From the NCBI GenBank assembly GCA_964551295.1, contig CAZKDJ010000046.1, positions 1 to 24,473 of the forward strand: 24,473 nucleotides of DNA. The letters run 5' to 3'. How positions within the stretch are numbered: the first letter of the stretch is position 1; each line of letters opens with the position of its first letter. Under the pieces are notes generated by a model. That model ran no database searches. It was not told the DNA's origin and worked only from the letters and a program-made list of their open reading frames with translations. This document shows, in pieces, positions 9,101-16,198 of this stretch. The position numbers and the translations under genes were made by a program. The DNA comes from JAFGED01 sp964551295. GTDB taxonomy: Bacteria > Chloroflexota > Anaerolineae > B4-G1.

Positions 9101-11684
9101 TGTAGGTGCCGGTGATTCCGGTACAGACAGGTTGTGGATAGGCCTCCAGGCGCACCACGACGTTGTCAGACTGACCGAACACTCCCGAAGCAAGAACATC
9201 CCAAGTAAAGACGTGAGACGTCCCCGTCGGCCACGACGAGGCGGCCAGATTCGTCGTGATCGTGTCAGTGGTCGGCACGGCTGGCAGCCAGTGTCCACCG
9301 CCGTCAAGGGAGTAGAAAGCGGTAACACGACCCACCGAATCGTTCTCCGGATCAAAGAGGGTGTACGGCATGGATACGATGCCGCCATCCAGAATTACCG
9401 GGGTAGAATAGAGGTCAGCATTCCCGGTGGTGACAGGACGCGCCAGGCTCACGTAGGGACCACGATTGCCCGGCTGGGCCGTCAACCGAGCACCGTTCAC
9501 GTGGATCCGGTTCTGCTGGCCGTCGTTGGCCACCACCAGATCGAGTGCCCCATCCCGATCGAGATCCCCCAGCGCCACGCTCCGAGTGTTATCCTCCCCC
9601 CCACTGGGAGTACTCGTGGCAAAGCTACCCGCCCCATCGTTATAGTAGACATAGTTCTGGCCGTCGTTTCCCGATACCAGATCAAGCGCCCCGTCACCAT
9701 CGAGGTCCCCTACCGACACATCGTAGGTGTCGTTCCAGTCGCCGAATGAACTACCCGAGCCGAATGCACCCAGACCATCGTTCATGTAGACGCGGTTGTG
9801 CTCCCCCCAATTCGCCATGATGATGTCGAGCCAGCCATCGCCGTCGAGGTCCCCCAGAGCTACGTCAACGGTGTACAACCAGTCGCTAAAGGTCTGACCC
9901 AGGGCAAAAGCCCCGGTACCGGCATTTAGGTAGACCCGACCAAACCCGCCCCATATCCCTTCGACCAGATCGATATCCCCGTCCCTGTCAAGATCGCCCA
10001 GGGCCACACTTCCAGTATAGTCTGGATCATCGATGGGGATTCCGGGGGAAAAGCTACCCGCTCCGTTGTTCAAGTGGACAAAGTTCTGGCCCGACCAGTT
10101 GCCCGTGACCAGGTCCAGGTCACTATCGCCGTCGAGGTCACCCACCGCCACTCCGTTGGTATCAGCAGAGTCACTGAAGGGAATGCCCGCACCAAATGTA
10201 CCTGCCCCATCGTTCAGGTAAACATAGTTTTCCCCCACGTTACCCACCACTACGTCAAGCGAGCCATCGCCATCGAGGTCCCCCAATGCGATACTCAATG
10301 TCTGATCTATCGCGCCGAAGGGAACGCCCGAGGAAAAACTGCCCGAGCTATCGTTCAGGTAGAGCACATTCTGTTGGCCAAGGTTGCCCACGACCACATC
10401 GAGCGCGCCATCGCCATCCATATCCCCCACCGCCGTGCTCCGGCTCGCGTCGACGCCGGCCAGGGGAGTGTCCGAGACAAACAGATCTGCTCCATCGTTC
10501 AGATATACCTGACTGCGTTCCCCGTAGTTTCCCACGACCAAGTCAAAGGCCCCGTCGCCGTTGAAATCCGCAACCGCGACCGCCTGGGCCGCCGATCTTC
10601 CACTGAACGGCGTGCCCGAGTCAAGGACGCCCGCCCCGTCGTTCAGATAAAACCAGTTCTGCTCGCCATAGTAGAGACCGACAGCCAAGTCAAGATCTCC
10701 ATCGTTGTCGAGATCCCCCAGTGCGACGTCGACATTGTACTGCGATTGGCCAAAGAGGCTGCCAGCGCCAAAGCCGCCTGATCCGTCATTCAAATAGACG
10801 ACGTTCTGCTGATGGTAGTTGGCCACAACCAGATCGCGCGCGCCATCGCCATCGAGGTCTCCCAGCGCCACGCTCGTGGTCCAGTCCGCAGTGCCGAACG
10901 GCGTCCCTGAGCCCAGGCCGCCGGATCCGTCGTTCAGGTAGACCAGATTCTGCTGACCGGCATTGCCCACGACCAGATCGAGCGCCCCGTCGCCATTGAG
11001 GTCTCCTAGCGCCACACTCTCGGTTCGACCCGGGTTGTCCAAGGAGCTCGCCAGGCTGAGCCCTCCCATCCCATCGTTGAGGTATACGCGATTGGGTAGG
11101 AGGGAACTGTAGGTGCCGACGACCACATCCAGCGAGCCGTCGCCGTCGAGGTCCCCCACGGCCGCACTCCAGGTGTCGTCCGAGGTCCCACCAAAACAGC
11201 GGACGCTGTCGGGCGGCGCGGCGCAGTCGACCGGGCCGGAATAGAAGGCGCCCGATCCGTCGTTCAAATACACATAGTCCTGGTCCGTGTTGTTGCTCAC
11301 CACCAGATCGAGCGCGCCATCGCCGTTCAGATCACCCACAGCGACGCCTTCGGTGCGGGCTGTATCACCGAAGGGATGAACCGAGGCAAAGTTGCCCGAT
11401 CCATTGTTCAGAAACACATAGTTCTGGCCTTCGTTTCCCGCCACCAGATCAAGCGCCCCGTCGCCGTCCAGGTCGCCCACAACCACGTCCAGGACTTGCT
11501 CGTTGTTGCCGAAGGGATGAACCGTGCCAAAGACGGGGTCATAGGCCTGTGCGACCAGCAGCCCGAGGCCGAGCAGGCCCACGACTAGAAACAGCAGGAC
11601 ACCCGCGATGCCAACCAGGCCAGAACGGGGCACGTGCCGACCGGGCGCAGTTATACGGACCCAACAGGCAAGTCTGCGGCACAT
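6117..11684 (-). CDS. giant secreted FG-GAP repeat protein with HExxH, IPT/TIG and InhA-like modules
   Basis: 1855 aa from the start preferred here. That ATG (11684) has AAGGAGGA seven bases upstream. The frame stays open 19 codons further, but starting there would overlap the preceding gene and lack a good Shine-Dalgarno. Order: signal/TM segment (22-46); 14 FG-GAP/VCBS-like repeats of about 46 residues with DxDGDGxxD calcium loops (about 50-728); an Ig-like region (about 735-870); a region with a zinc-protease-like HELSH (H1117, E1118, H1121); a GSWPASR heptad repeat (about 1420-1447); an IPT/TIG domain (about 1570-1660); a MAM-like domain resembling the immune inhibitor A C-terminus, with GWIIDDV (about 1667-1845); and the terminal VFLPLILRSD. 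Extracellular adhesion and/or proteolysis is likely. Forty bases separate it from the upstream CRP-type gene, so co-transcription is likely. Confidence 0.85.
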   Translation of the reverse strand: MCRRLACWVRITAPGRHVPRSGLVGIAGVLLFLVVGLLGLGLLVAQAYDPVFGTVHPFGNNEQVLDVVVGDLDGDGALDLVAGNEGQNYVFLNNGSGNFASVHPFGDTARTEGVAVGDLNGDGALDLVVSNNTDQDYVYLNDGSGAFYSGPVDCAAPPDSVRCFGGTSDDTWSAAVGDLDGDGSLDVVVGTYSSLLPNRVYLNDGMGGLSLASSLDNPGRTESVALGDLNGDGALDLVVGNAGQQNLVYLNDGSGGLGSGTPFGTADWTTSVALGDLDGDGARDLVVANYHQQNVVYLNDGSGGFGAGSLFGQSQYNVDVALGDLDNDGDLDLAVGLYYGEQNWFYLNDGAGVLDSGTPFSGRSAAQAVAVADFNGDGAFDLVVGNYGERSQVYLNDGADLFVSDTPLAGVDASRSTAVGDMDGDGALDVVVGNLGQQNVLYLNDSSGSFSSGVPFGAIDQTLSIALGDLDGDGSLDVVVGNVGENYVYLNDGAGTFGAGIPFSDSADTNGVAVGDLDGDSDLDLVTGNWSGQNFVHLNNGAGSFSPGIPIDDPDYTGSVALGDLDRDGDIDLVEGIWGGFGRVYLNAGTGAFALGQTFSDWLYTVDVALGDLDGDGWLDIIMANWGEHNRVYMNDGLGAFGSGSSFGDWNDTYDVSVGDLDGDGALDLVSGNDGQNYVYYNDGAGSFATSTPSGGEDNTRSVALGDLDRDGALDLVVANDGQQNRIHVNGARLTAQPGNRGPYVSLARPVTTGNADLYSTPVILDGGIVSMPYTLFDPENDSVGRVTAFYSLDGGGHWLPAVPTTDTITTNLAASSWPTGTSHVFTWDVLASGVFGQSDNVVVRLEAYPQPVCTGITGTYSYTNGVPGPYQWVYGSAATFPFRARGTQVRVMQGTTPATDALVYRLLAEQAAGGAPLADGAGVPFRTDGLGYLQGRGEIQSSDHLLALAPVTVTESYTLYHTNGIPTEAGLDGYTVTQAGVQTITVSADHPLLLFNLDVSLEWDAHNDPTYLQQLEFDLHKASQHLYDFTDGQVALGQVTVHQNADYWIPSHVVIQATNRLRPLAIQGGVVLTSTVDPQHSDIVYDIGQVRMGAIWNRYGAPGYTPSGDWPLALAHELSHYLLFQDDVYLGLDDDGLLIPVDTCSGSAMGDMYDPDNTEFIYDEGHWTTACVDTLANRTLGRTEWETIRLWYPQLITPTTPNPGPSLMPFDLTTVAIRDPVTPTQSLADPMFYIDYEDGEASSSEARAFILRDGYDHLAGYDYVIDLGSPLGGQHRVLARGTQPGDRLCVFDPPLRQYGCEVVASGDDRVALERDVTWTPVIQIRPVSSRTVRIGVSALTSTLTLQARLYPEYGFGSETLPLIYEGGVYSGTFALPYPVMAGHVQIWVDEGATETNPRREAIVAYAMGGNPGGDRGAWPASRGSWPASRGSWPASRGSWPASRGSWAPLASPDGQMIFFTENPAAFEEGELYTIQSMAGLPPLPVGKVAIGQAYALIGSPSVTQTIAGSISFQYLSMDVLLEGADEEELAIHFWDGGDWRVLDTVRAPYYNLASAPSQGDGVYALLAGTTVPQVTSVAPSAATNDVTTTLTILGSDFLLPVEVALIGPTTTFTLPLTSVGPSSITAVVTQGLPAHQYQVVAVNLNQPAGAAASPVPGIFALYDPAQACFYDFFQSGLGKWQRDGSWDVVTLPGGEWALTDSPAGPYWSAGDYGGGFVTYTTFITSQSFSLDACPSPVLHFRHDYVIAAGDGHRDVGSVEISADGGVTWEPLVSYSGGGVFGDWQWGTARDAVSSGWVDVDWHDVAVDLSPYSGTVRLRFGLEVDRAVSDKGWIIDDVRVKSGYCVFLPLILRSD
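6120..6149 (-). other. C-terminal motif VFLPLILRSD
   Basis: Codons for the last ten residues of the FG-GAP protein. It has the same aromatic-L-P-L-I-x-R core as three other secreted proteins here, appended after an unrelated MAM-like domain. Confidence 0.6.
7344..7434 (-). repeat. in-frame 21-bp minisatellite (GSWPASR heptads)
   Basis: Four 21-bp units (7344-7364, 7365-7385, 7386-7406, 7407-7427) plus a partial fifth, differing by a few substitutions. They encode a run of G-[AS]-W-P-A-S-R heptads between the protease-like region and the IPT/TIG domain of the FG-GAP protein. The unit length keeps the frame, so copy-number change would alter linker length without breaking the gene. Confidence 0.9.
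8322..8336 (-). other. HELSH zinc-metallopeptidase-type motif
   Basis: Codes for H1117-E-L-S-H1121 within ALAHELSHYLLFQDDVY of the FG-GAP protein. HExxH followed about six residues later by acidic residues and Tyr recalls the HExxH-xxxGxxDEY arrangement of CLCA and M64-type enzymes, one residue shorter and without the Gly. Activity is unproven. Confidence 0.45.
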
Positions 11685-11690
11685 AGTTGC

Positions 11691-11698
11691 TCCTCCTT
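11691..11698 (-). promoter_or_regulatory. Shine-Dalgarno deciding the FG-GAP gene start
   Basis: Minus-strand AAGGAGGA ends seven bases before the ATG at 11684. It supports that start over the upstream ATG at 11741, which lies inside the preceding gene. Confidence 0.75.
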
Positions 11699-11724
11699 CC
11701 CCCGCTTTGCGCTTGACACGGCGC

Positions 11725-12486
11725 TCACCAATCAGTCCCACCGCGATTCGCCTCCATCCTGCTATCGCGCTCCCTCTCGACAGCGGGTAAATCGAGGATC
11801 GTGATCCGGCCAGCGTCGTACACGATCAAGCCCCGCTTACGCCAGGCTTGCAGGATGCGGTTGATCCACTCACGTCGGGCACCGACCAGCGACGCCAGGT
11901 CGGTCTGATTCAAGGCCAAGTCCAGTTCGTATCGCTTTCCCGGCTCAATCTCTTCTCCGAACTGCTCGTTATAGAGCAGCAGAATATGGAGCAGCCGGCC
12001 GGCGGCATCGAACTGGGCAATCGTCTCCGCATAGGCAGCAGTCCAACGCGCCTTGGCCACCAGCAACCGGGCCATGCTCAACGCCAGGTCGGGCATCTCG
12101 CGCATGCGAGACAGGAAACGCTCACGCGTCATCTCCAACAGGGCGCAGCGCTCGATCGCCTTGGCCGTGGCCGAGCGGGGCTGATCGTCGATGGTCGAGA
12201 ACTCGCCGATGATGTCGCCGGTGGAGAATATGTTGATGGATGTCTCTTCACCCGCGGGACTGATCTTAAAGATGCGAACCTTGCCCTGCATGACGACGTA
12301 GAGCTCACGCCCGCGGTCTCCTTGGTGAAAGATCGTCTCGCCAAGGTCGTATTCGCGCAGGCGAAAATCCCCGGCCAGAGTGGCCATGCTCGCCTCAGGA
12401 AGCTCGACGAAGAGGGGAACCTGCCTGAGGAAGACGATCCTATGGGGAATCGGGTCCTTGTCAGAATCAGATGGTCGAATCATCAC
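11725..12486 (-). CDS. CRP/FNR-family transcription regulator, predicted cAMP-responsive
   Basis: 253 aa. Residues about 20-135 form a cyclic-nucleotide-binding domain. Its phosphate-binding cassette reads GEFSTIDDQPRSATAKA, keeping the Glu (E95) and Arg-Ser pair (R104, S105) that contact cAMP in CRP. The Glu-Arg spacing is the nine residues I recall for mycobacterial Crp. Residues about 195-225 are a winged helix-turn-helix with RREWINRIL, matching the RExxxR pattern of the CRP recognition helix, so a TGTGA-type operator is expected. There is no Cys cluster as in FNR. The start may be GTG at 12486 or ATG at 12483. Upstream lie a TATAAT box and a CRP-type site (possible autoregulation); downstream, 40 bp away, is the FG-GAP gene. 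The nearby cyclase gene is the obvious candidate source of ligand (inference). Confidence 0.85.
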   Translation of the reverse strand: MMIRPSDSDKDPIPHRIVFLRQVPLFVELPEASMATLAGDFRLREYDLGETIFHQGDRGRELYVVMQGKVRIFKISPAGEETSINIFSTGDIIGEFSTIDDQPRSATAKAIERCALLEMTRERFLSRMREMPDLALSMARLLVAKARWTAAYAETIAQFDAAGRLLHILLLYNEQFGEEIEPGKRYELDLALNQTDLASLVGARREWINRILQAWRKRGLIVYDAGRITILDLPAVERERDSRMEANRGGTDW

Positions 12487-12562
12487 GTCTCTCTGTTTCC
12501 ACGTCCAGATTCAAGACACAATCGGGAGCATTTCAGCCTAGAAGAGACCCAAGAGCTAGCGT

Positions 12563-12591
12563 ATTATACTGCAAAACCCGCAAACTTGCAT
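12563..12591 (-). promoter_or_regulatory. candidate promoter of the CRP-type gene
   Basis: On the minus strand a perfect TATAAT (12568-12563) lies about 77 bp before the GTG. At 17-base spacing the -35 position reads ATGCAA, a poor match. A strong -10 with a weak -35 suits activator dependence; see the operator candidate at 12612. Confidence 0.5.
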
Positions 12592-12601
12592 TGGTGTACG
12601 A

Positions 12602-12627
12602 CACACGTCCGTGTGCGCCAGAACACA
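12602..12627. promoter_or_regulatory. palindrome and candidate CRP-type operator
   Basis: CACACG-TC-CGTGTG (12602-12615) is a perfect 6+6 palindrome. Overlapping it, TGTGC-GCCAGA-ACACA (12612-12627) fits the CRP consensus at 8 of 10 informative bases and shares its ACACA half with the site at 201-216. Its centre is about 56.5 bp upstream of the end of the TATAAT box of the CRP-type gene. Confidence 0.35.
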
Positions 12628-12745
12628 GCCCCCGGTGACGAAAGATATAGATAATCCAGAATGGCAGTGGTACAATAAGATAAGCCACTCCAGTTTTGTC
12701 CTCTGGACTTGATGTACTGGAACCTGTACAGGACTGGGACTTGAT

Positions 12746-13108
12746 ATGAACACCTTTACCTGGTTACTCATCGGACATCTCGTGGGCGATTGGATACTGC
12801 AAAACGACTGGATGGCCAGAGGCAAGCGCGCAGGCCTGCTGACGTTACCCGGCGCCGTGCACGTCGCGATCTGTACGGTGACCACGATGGGCGCACTGTG
12901 GCTCTCCGGCGTACCAAAGAGCCTGACGTGGTATCTCGGTGCCGGTATGGCCATCCTCGTCTCTCACTGGCTGATCGACAGTGGGAACGGTGCCGGGTGG
13001 TGGGCACGGTTATATCGCCAGAGCCGTCTCGAGAGCGTACGGATCGGCGTGGATCAGTCACTGCATCTACTCGTTCTGGCACTGATCGCCTGGGCGGCTG
13101 AAGGATAG
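12746..13108 (+). CDS. DUF3307-like small membrane protein
   Basis: 120 aa, with three or four hydrophobic segments (about 4-20, 33-53, 60-80, 100-117). The motifs GHLVGDWILQ near the N-terminus, a His at about residue 35 (AVHVAI), SHWLIDSGN in the middle and RIGVDQSLHLLVL at the end match what I know as the DUF3307 family of integral membrane proteins, in length as well. The function is unknown. The conserved His and Asp residues in membrane-proximal positions suggest metal or proton chemistry, but this is speculation. The Shine-Dalgarno is weak (GGAC or GGGAC upstream). It stands alone: divergent from the CRP-type gene and 134 bp before the Asp-box gene. Confidence 0.75.
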   Translation: MNTFTWLLIGHLVGDWILQNDWMARGKRAGLLTLPGAVHVAICTVTTMGALWLSGVPKSLTWYLGAGMAILVSHWLIDSGNGAGWWARLYRQSRLESVRIGVDQSLHLLVLALIAWAAEG

Positions 13109-13242
13109 AAATGACACAGGTGCAGCAGAAGGTTAGGTTCGGGGGCTAACGAGAGCACGATTTGGCTGTGGGGTCTGGCGCCGTGAATCACAAATGATTT
13201 TCAGCCTCCCTGCCGAATATCTTTTATACGAGGAGATTTCTG

Positions 13243-16035
13243 ATGAAAACACAACAGCTACACCGGTTGGTTACAATTGTTCTTTCCATAGGACTGGCCT
13301 TCTTGCTGTTCACTGCCCCGTTGGTTTTCTCCCAGGCAGGGCCTGCGAGAGAGAATTTCGGACCTTTGCGTTCGCCGTCATCCCTTTACCAGGACCAGAC
13401 TCGTCCTTTGCAGATAGAGCAGAATGCTTTATCCGCTCCGTTGAACAAGGTCGCCACGGCTGCGGACGAGTGGCAACTTTACCCGTTTTACGGCGGCGAA
13501 ATGATGTCAATGGCGATGAGCCCTACCAATAAAGATATCGTTTATGTAGGTACGAGAGACGCCGGAGTTTTTAAAACGACGAACGGAGGAATATCCTGGC
13601 AGCCAAAGCGCAATGGCCTGACATTTTGGCCAATCAATGTTCTGACCGTTGATCCGGCTAATGAGAACGTGCTTTATGCCGGGACTGAATATGCCGGTAT
13701 CTGGAAATCAAGTGATGGAGGAGATTCATGGCTCCAAGTACATAATGGTGTTCTTAAGGGTTACTCTTGGGTCGTTAGGGATATTGCTATTGACCATCAA
13801 AACACACAGATAATTTACGTTGGCTATTATGAGCCATATTATGGCGGCCATATACTGAAAACCGTAAATGGAGGCGCCAGTTGGGAATATAAAGATAGTG
13901 GTCTGCCAAAAGATGGAGATGGGGATGCAGATATGATATATTCACTAGCTATTGATCCGAATAATCATCTAACGCTTTATGCTGGAACCTGGGGAGATGG
14001 CGCTTTTAGAACTACAGATGGGGGAGAATCCTGGCAGGCAATTAATTGTGGTATACCGGATGATTTGGGATATAAATATGCATATGTGCATAGTTTTGCC
14101 TTTGATCCTCATCACGCCAATCGCCTGTGTAGTATCCTTGACGATGAGTACTATATTTTTAACGCAGATAATTGTTGGGAGAAAATCAGCACAGATAACC
14201 GTGTTGATCATCACATCAAGTTTCATCCAACCGACGATACTATCATGTATTCATATGGTGGTTTCTTCCATATCAGCTCAGATGGAGGGGTCACCTGGGG
14301 TTATGCTGAGGACAATATAGATAATGTTAATGATATCGTATTTCATAACGACTTTCCGGATACCATCTATGCGGCGACAGATTGGTACGGAGATGAATGG
14401 GATGGTTATAGATCAGGAGGAGTATATAAAACCACCGACGGCGCAACAACGTGGAATGAAATGACCCAAGGGATCACTGCCAGGGTAATTTCGAGCGTTG
14501 GCATCGATCCCCAAAATAGCGATTTTATTTACGTGATTGTCACACAAATCTTTGACCAGGTGTTGCTTAAAAGCCAGGACGGAGGCCAAACATGGCAAAC
14601 AGGATATTATCATTTTAGTCCTACTACTATAGATTTTATCACCATAGATCCGCAGAATCCAGGCCAACTATATGCGGGAGGCTGGAGTGGCGACTTTTAT
14701 TTTTCTAATGACGATGGACAGACTTTTCACACCATTAACGAAATTAGAAATCCGACAGGCATTACCTTCGATCCCGAAAACCCGAATACAATCTACGTCG
14801 GCACCATAGACGATGGAATTTACAAAAGCACCGATTCCGGATCGACATGGACGCAGAAAAATAATGGGTTGCCAACCGATCCCTATGATGGCAGCATCTG
14901 GGTCGACTCCGTTGCTGTTGATCCCAACAACAGTTCGGTTATCTGGGCGGGTATGAACGTCCGAGAAGGAATTTATAAATCGGAAAATGGCGGAGAAAGC
15001 TGGGTGCTAAAAGGGCTTGACAATGATTTTGATGCCCATAAAATACTTTCCATTGCCATTAATCCGGATAATAGCGATGTCATTTTTGCGGGCACTGGTA
15101 CCTCTGGCCCTGGCAGCATTTATCGAACCACCAACGGTGGCGCAACATGGGAGCAAAAGATAACAGATATTGGTTGGGTCTATAAAATAGCATACGACCC
15201 CAGAAATTCCAACTGGATCTATGCCGCAACCGAGGGCTATGGCGTGTTGCGCTCACGCGATGGCGGCGAATCGTGGCATGATTACAACAACGGGATCTTT
15301 TACCCCGTACTCTATTCCCTGTCCATTACCCAGGAGGACCCACCGTTGCTGGTCACCGGTAGCTATGGATCGGGGCTGTATTGGATTCATCCTCTGGAAA
15401 ACCTGCCTCCCAACACGCCTTCCACCCCTGTTCCCGCTGACGGTACTGGCGACGTTCCCACCAATCAGGTACTCGGCTGGCAAGGCGGCGACCCGGATGG
15501 CGATCCGGTGACCTACACCGTCGCCTTTGGCGCAAGCGACCCGCCACCACCTGTCGCCACGACCAAGGAGACCAGCTACACGCCCACGCTGGAGAAGGAC
15601 AAGACCTGCTACTGGCGTATCACTGCCAGCGATGGGATAAGTGAGAGCGTGGGCGCGGTGTGGTCCTTCGAGACCGTCGCCAATCAGGCCCCTGACCTCC
15701 CCGTGGCCTTGGTCCCTGCCGATGGCGCGAACGGCGTTGCGCTGGATCAGGCGCTCAGTTGGCAGGGAGGCGACCCTGACGGCGATCCGGTGACCTACAC
15801 CGTCGCCTTTGGCGCAAGCGACCCGCCACCACCTATCGCCACGACCACGGAGACCAGCTACACGCCCACGCTGGAGAAGAACAAGACCTACTACTGGCGC
15901 ATCACTGCCAGCGATGGTGTCAGCACCACCGTTGGAGACATGTGGCGCTTTACCACCACGGAGCAAACGTACGTCTACCTACCGCTGGTGAGCAGGGCGC
16001 TGGCCCCTCAGCGGGCCGTGCACCTCCAGAGATAG
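13243..16035 (+). CDS. secreted Asp-box (BNR) beta-propeller protein with two Fn3-like modules
   Basis: 930 aa. A signal peptide (hydrophobic core about 10-30, cleavage near FSQA) is followed by about 650 residues of beta-propeller with about twelve Asp boxes of the S/T-x-[DN]-x-G-x-[TS]-W type (for example TTNGGISW, SSDGGDSW, TTDGGESW, STDSGSTW). This matches the sortilin/BNR and GH74-like repeat class; no glycosidase catalytic site can be assigned. Two nearly identical Fn3-like modules of 94 residues follow (about 720-910). The coding DNA up to about 15300 is AT-rich (35% GC by hand count at 13921-13980), while the Fn3 part is GC-rich (68% at 15781-15840). The propeller may therefore have been acquired and fused to a resident tail. 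The C-terminal motif VYLPLVSR is followed by 12 extra residues. Shine-Dalgarno AGGAG at 13231-13235. Confidence 0.85.
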   Translation: MKTQQLHRLVTIVLSIGLAFLLFTAPLVFSQAGPARENFGPLRSPSSLYQDQTRPLQIEQNALSAPLNKVATAADEWQLYPFYGGEMMSMAMSPTNKDIVYVGTRDAGVFKTTNGGISWQPKRNGLTFWPINVLTVDPANENVLYAGTEYAGIWKSSDGGDSWLQVHNGVLKGYSWVVRDIAIDHQNTQIIYVGYYEPYYGGHILKTVNGGASWEYKDSGLPKDGDGDADMIYSLAIDPNNHLTLYAGTWGDGAFRTTDGGESWQAINCGIPDDLGYKYAYVHSFAFDPHHANRLCSILDDEYYIFNADNCWEKISTDNRVDHHIKFHPTDDTIMYSYGGFFHISSDGGVTWGYAEDNIDNVNDIVFHNDFPDTIYAATDWYGDEWDGYRSGGVYKTTDGATTWNEMTQGITARVISSVGIDPQNSDFIYVIVTQIFDQVLLKSQDGGQTWQTGYYHFSPTTIDFITIDPQNPGQLYAGGWSGDFYFSNDDGQTFHTINEIRNPTGITFDPENPNTIYVGTIDDGIYKSTDSGSTWTQKNNGLPTDPYDGSIWVDSVAVDPNNSSVIWAGMNVREGIYKSENGGESWVLKGLDNDFDAHKILSIAINPDNSDVIFAGTGTSGPGSIYRTTNGGATWEQKITDIGWVYKIAYDPRNSNWIYAATEGYGVLRSRDGGESWHDYNNGIFYPVLYSLSITQEDPPLLVTGSYGSGLYWIHPLENLPPNTPSTPVPADGTGDVPTNQVLGWQGGDPDGDPVTYTVAFGASDPPPPVATTKETSYTPTLEKDKTCYWRITASDGISESVGAVWSFETVANQAPDLPVALVPADGANGVALDQALSWQGGDPDGDPVTYTVAFGASDPPPPIATTTETSYTPTLEKNKTYYWRITASDGVSTTVGDMWRFTTTEQTYVYLPLVSRALAPQRAVHLQR
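15487..15917 (+). repeat. 149-bp direct repeat pair in the Fn3-like modules
   Basis: Copies 15487-15635 and 15769-15917, offset 282 bp (94 codons), differ at seven positions by hand comparison (about 95% identical). This indicates a recent in-frame module duplication or gene conversion. Confidence 0.9.
15973..15996 (+). other. C-terminal motif VYLPLVSR, followed by a 12-residue extension
   Basis: The Asp-box protein carries the shared motif at residues 911-918 but continues with ALAPQRAVHLQR before the stop. The other three motif-bearing proteins stop within two residues. A frame-shifted or mutated stop could explain the extension. Confidence 0.55.
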
Positions 16036-16055
16036 ATCCTGGACCCGGCGGCACC

Positions 16056-16098
16056 GTGTCGCGTTGAGGCGCGAACGGGCACGCCTTTCGCACGACAC
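16056..16098 (+). terminator. two-tier hairpin after the Asp-box gene
   Basis: GTGTCG (16056-16061) pairs with CGACAC (16093-16098), and inside it AGGCG (16067-16071) pairs with CGCCT (16082-16086). There is no T-tract. It lies 21 bp after the stop codon. It may be a terminator or a processing structure. Confidence 0.35.
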
Positions 16099-16198
16099 CA
16101 GAACCATAGAAGGAAACAGAGATGACACAATGAGATGAAAGGCACAACGGGCAAGCCGCAACGCGCCTGAGCCAAGAAAATGAAAGGATGGACTTGCG

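Noticed and set aside
8184..9749. 521-codon plus-strand open frame
   Set aside because: It lies wholly antisense to the FG-GAP gene. The product has no domain pattern, and open antisense frames are expected in GC-rich repeat-coding DNA.
11685..11741. Longer N-terminus for the FG-GAP protein
   Set aside because: It would overlap the CRP-type gene by 17 bp, adds charged residues before the signal peptide and lacks a Shine-Dalgarno, unlike the ATG at 11684.
11848..12654. 268-codon plus-strand open frame
   Set aside because: Antisense to the CRP-type gene and spans its promoter; no recognisable domain.
13243..15400. GH74 xyloglucanase assignment
   Set aside because: Asp boxes fit, but I cannot locate the catalytic aspartates, and the same repeats occur in many non-enzymes.
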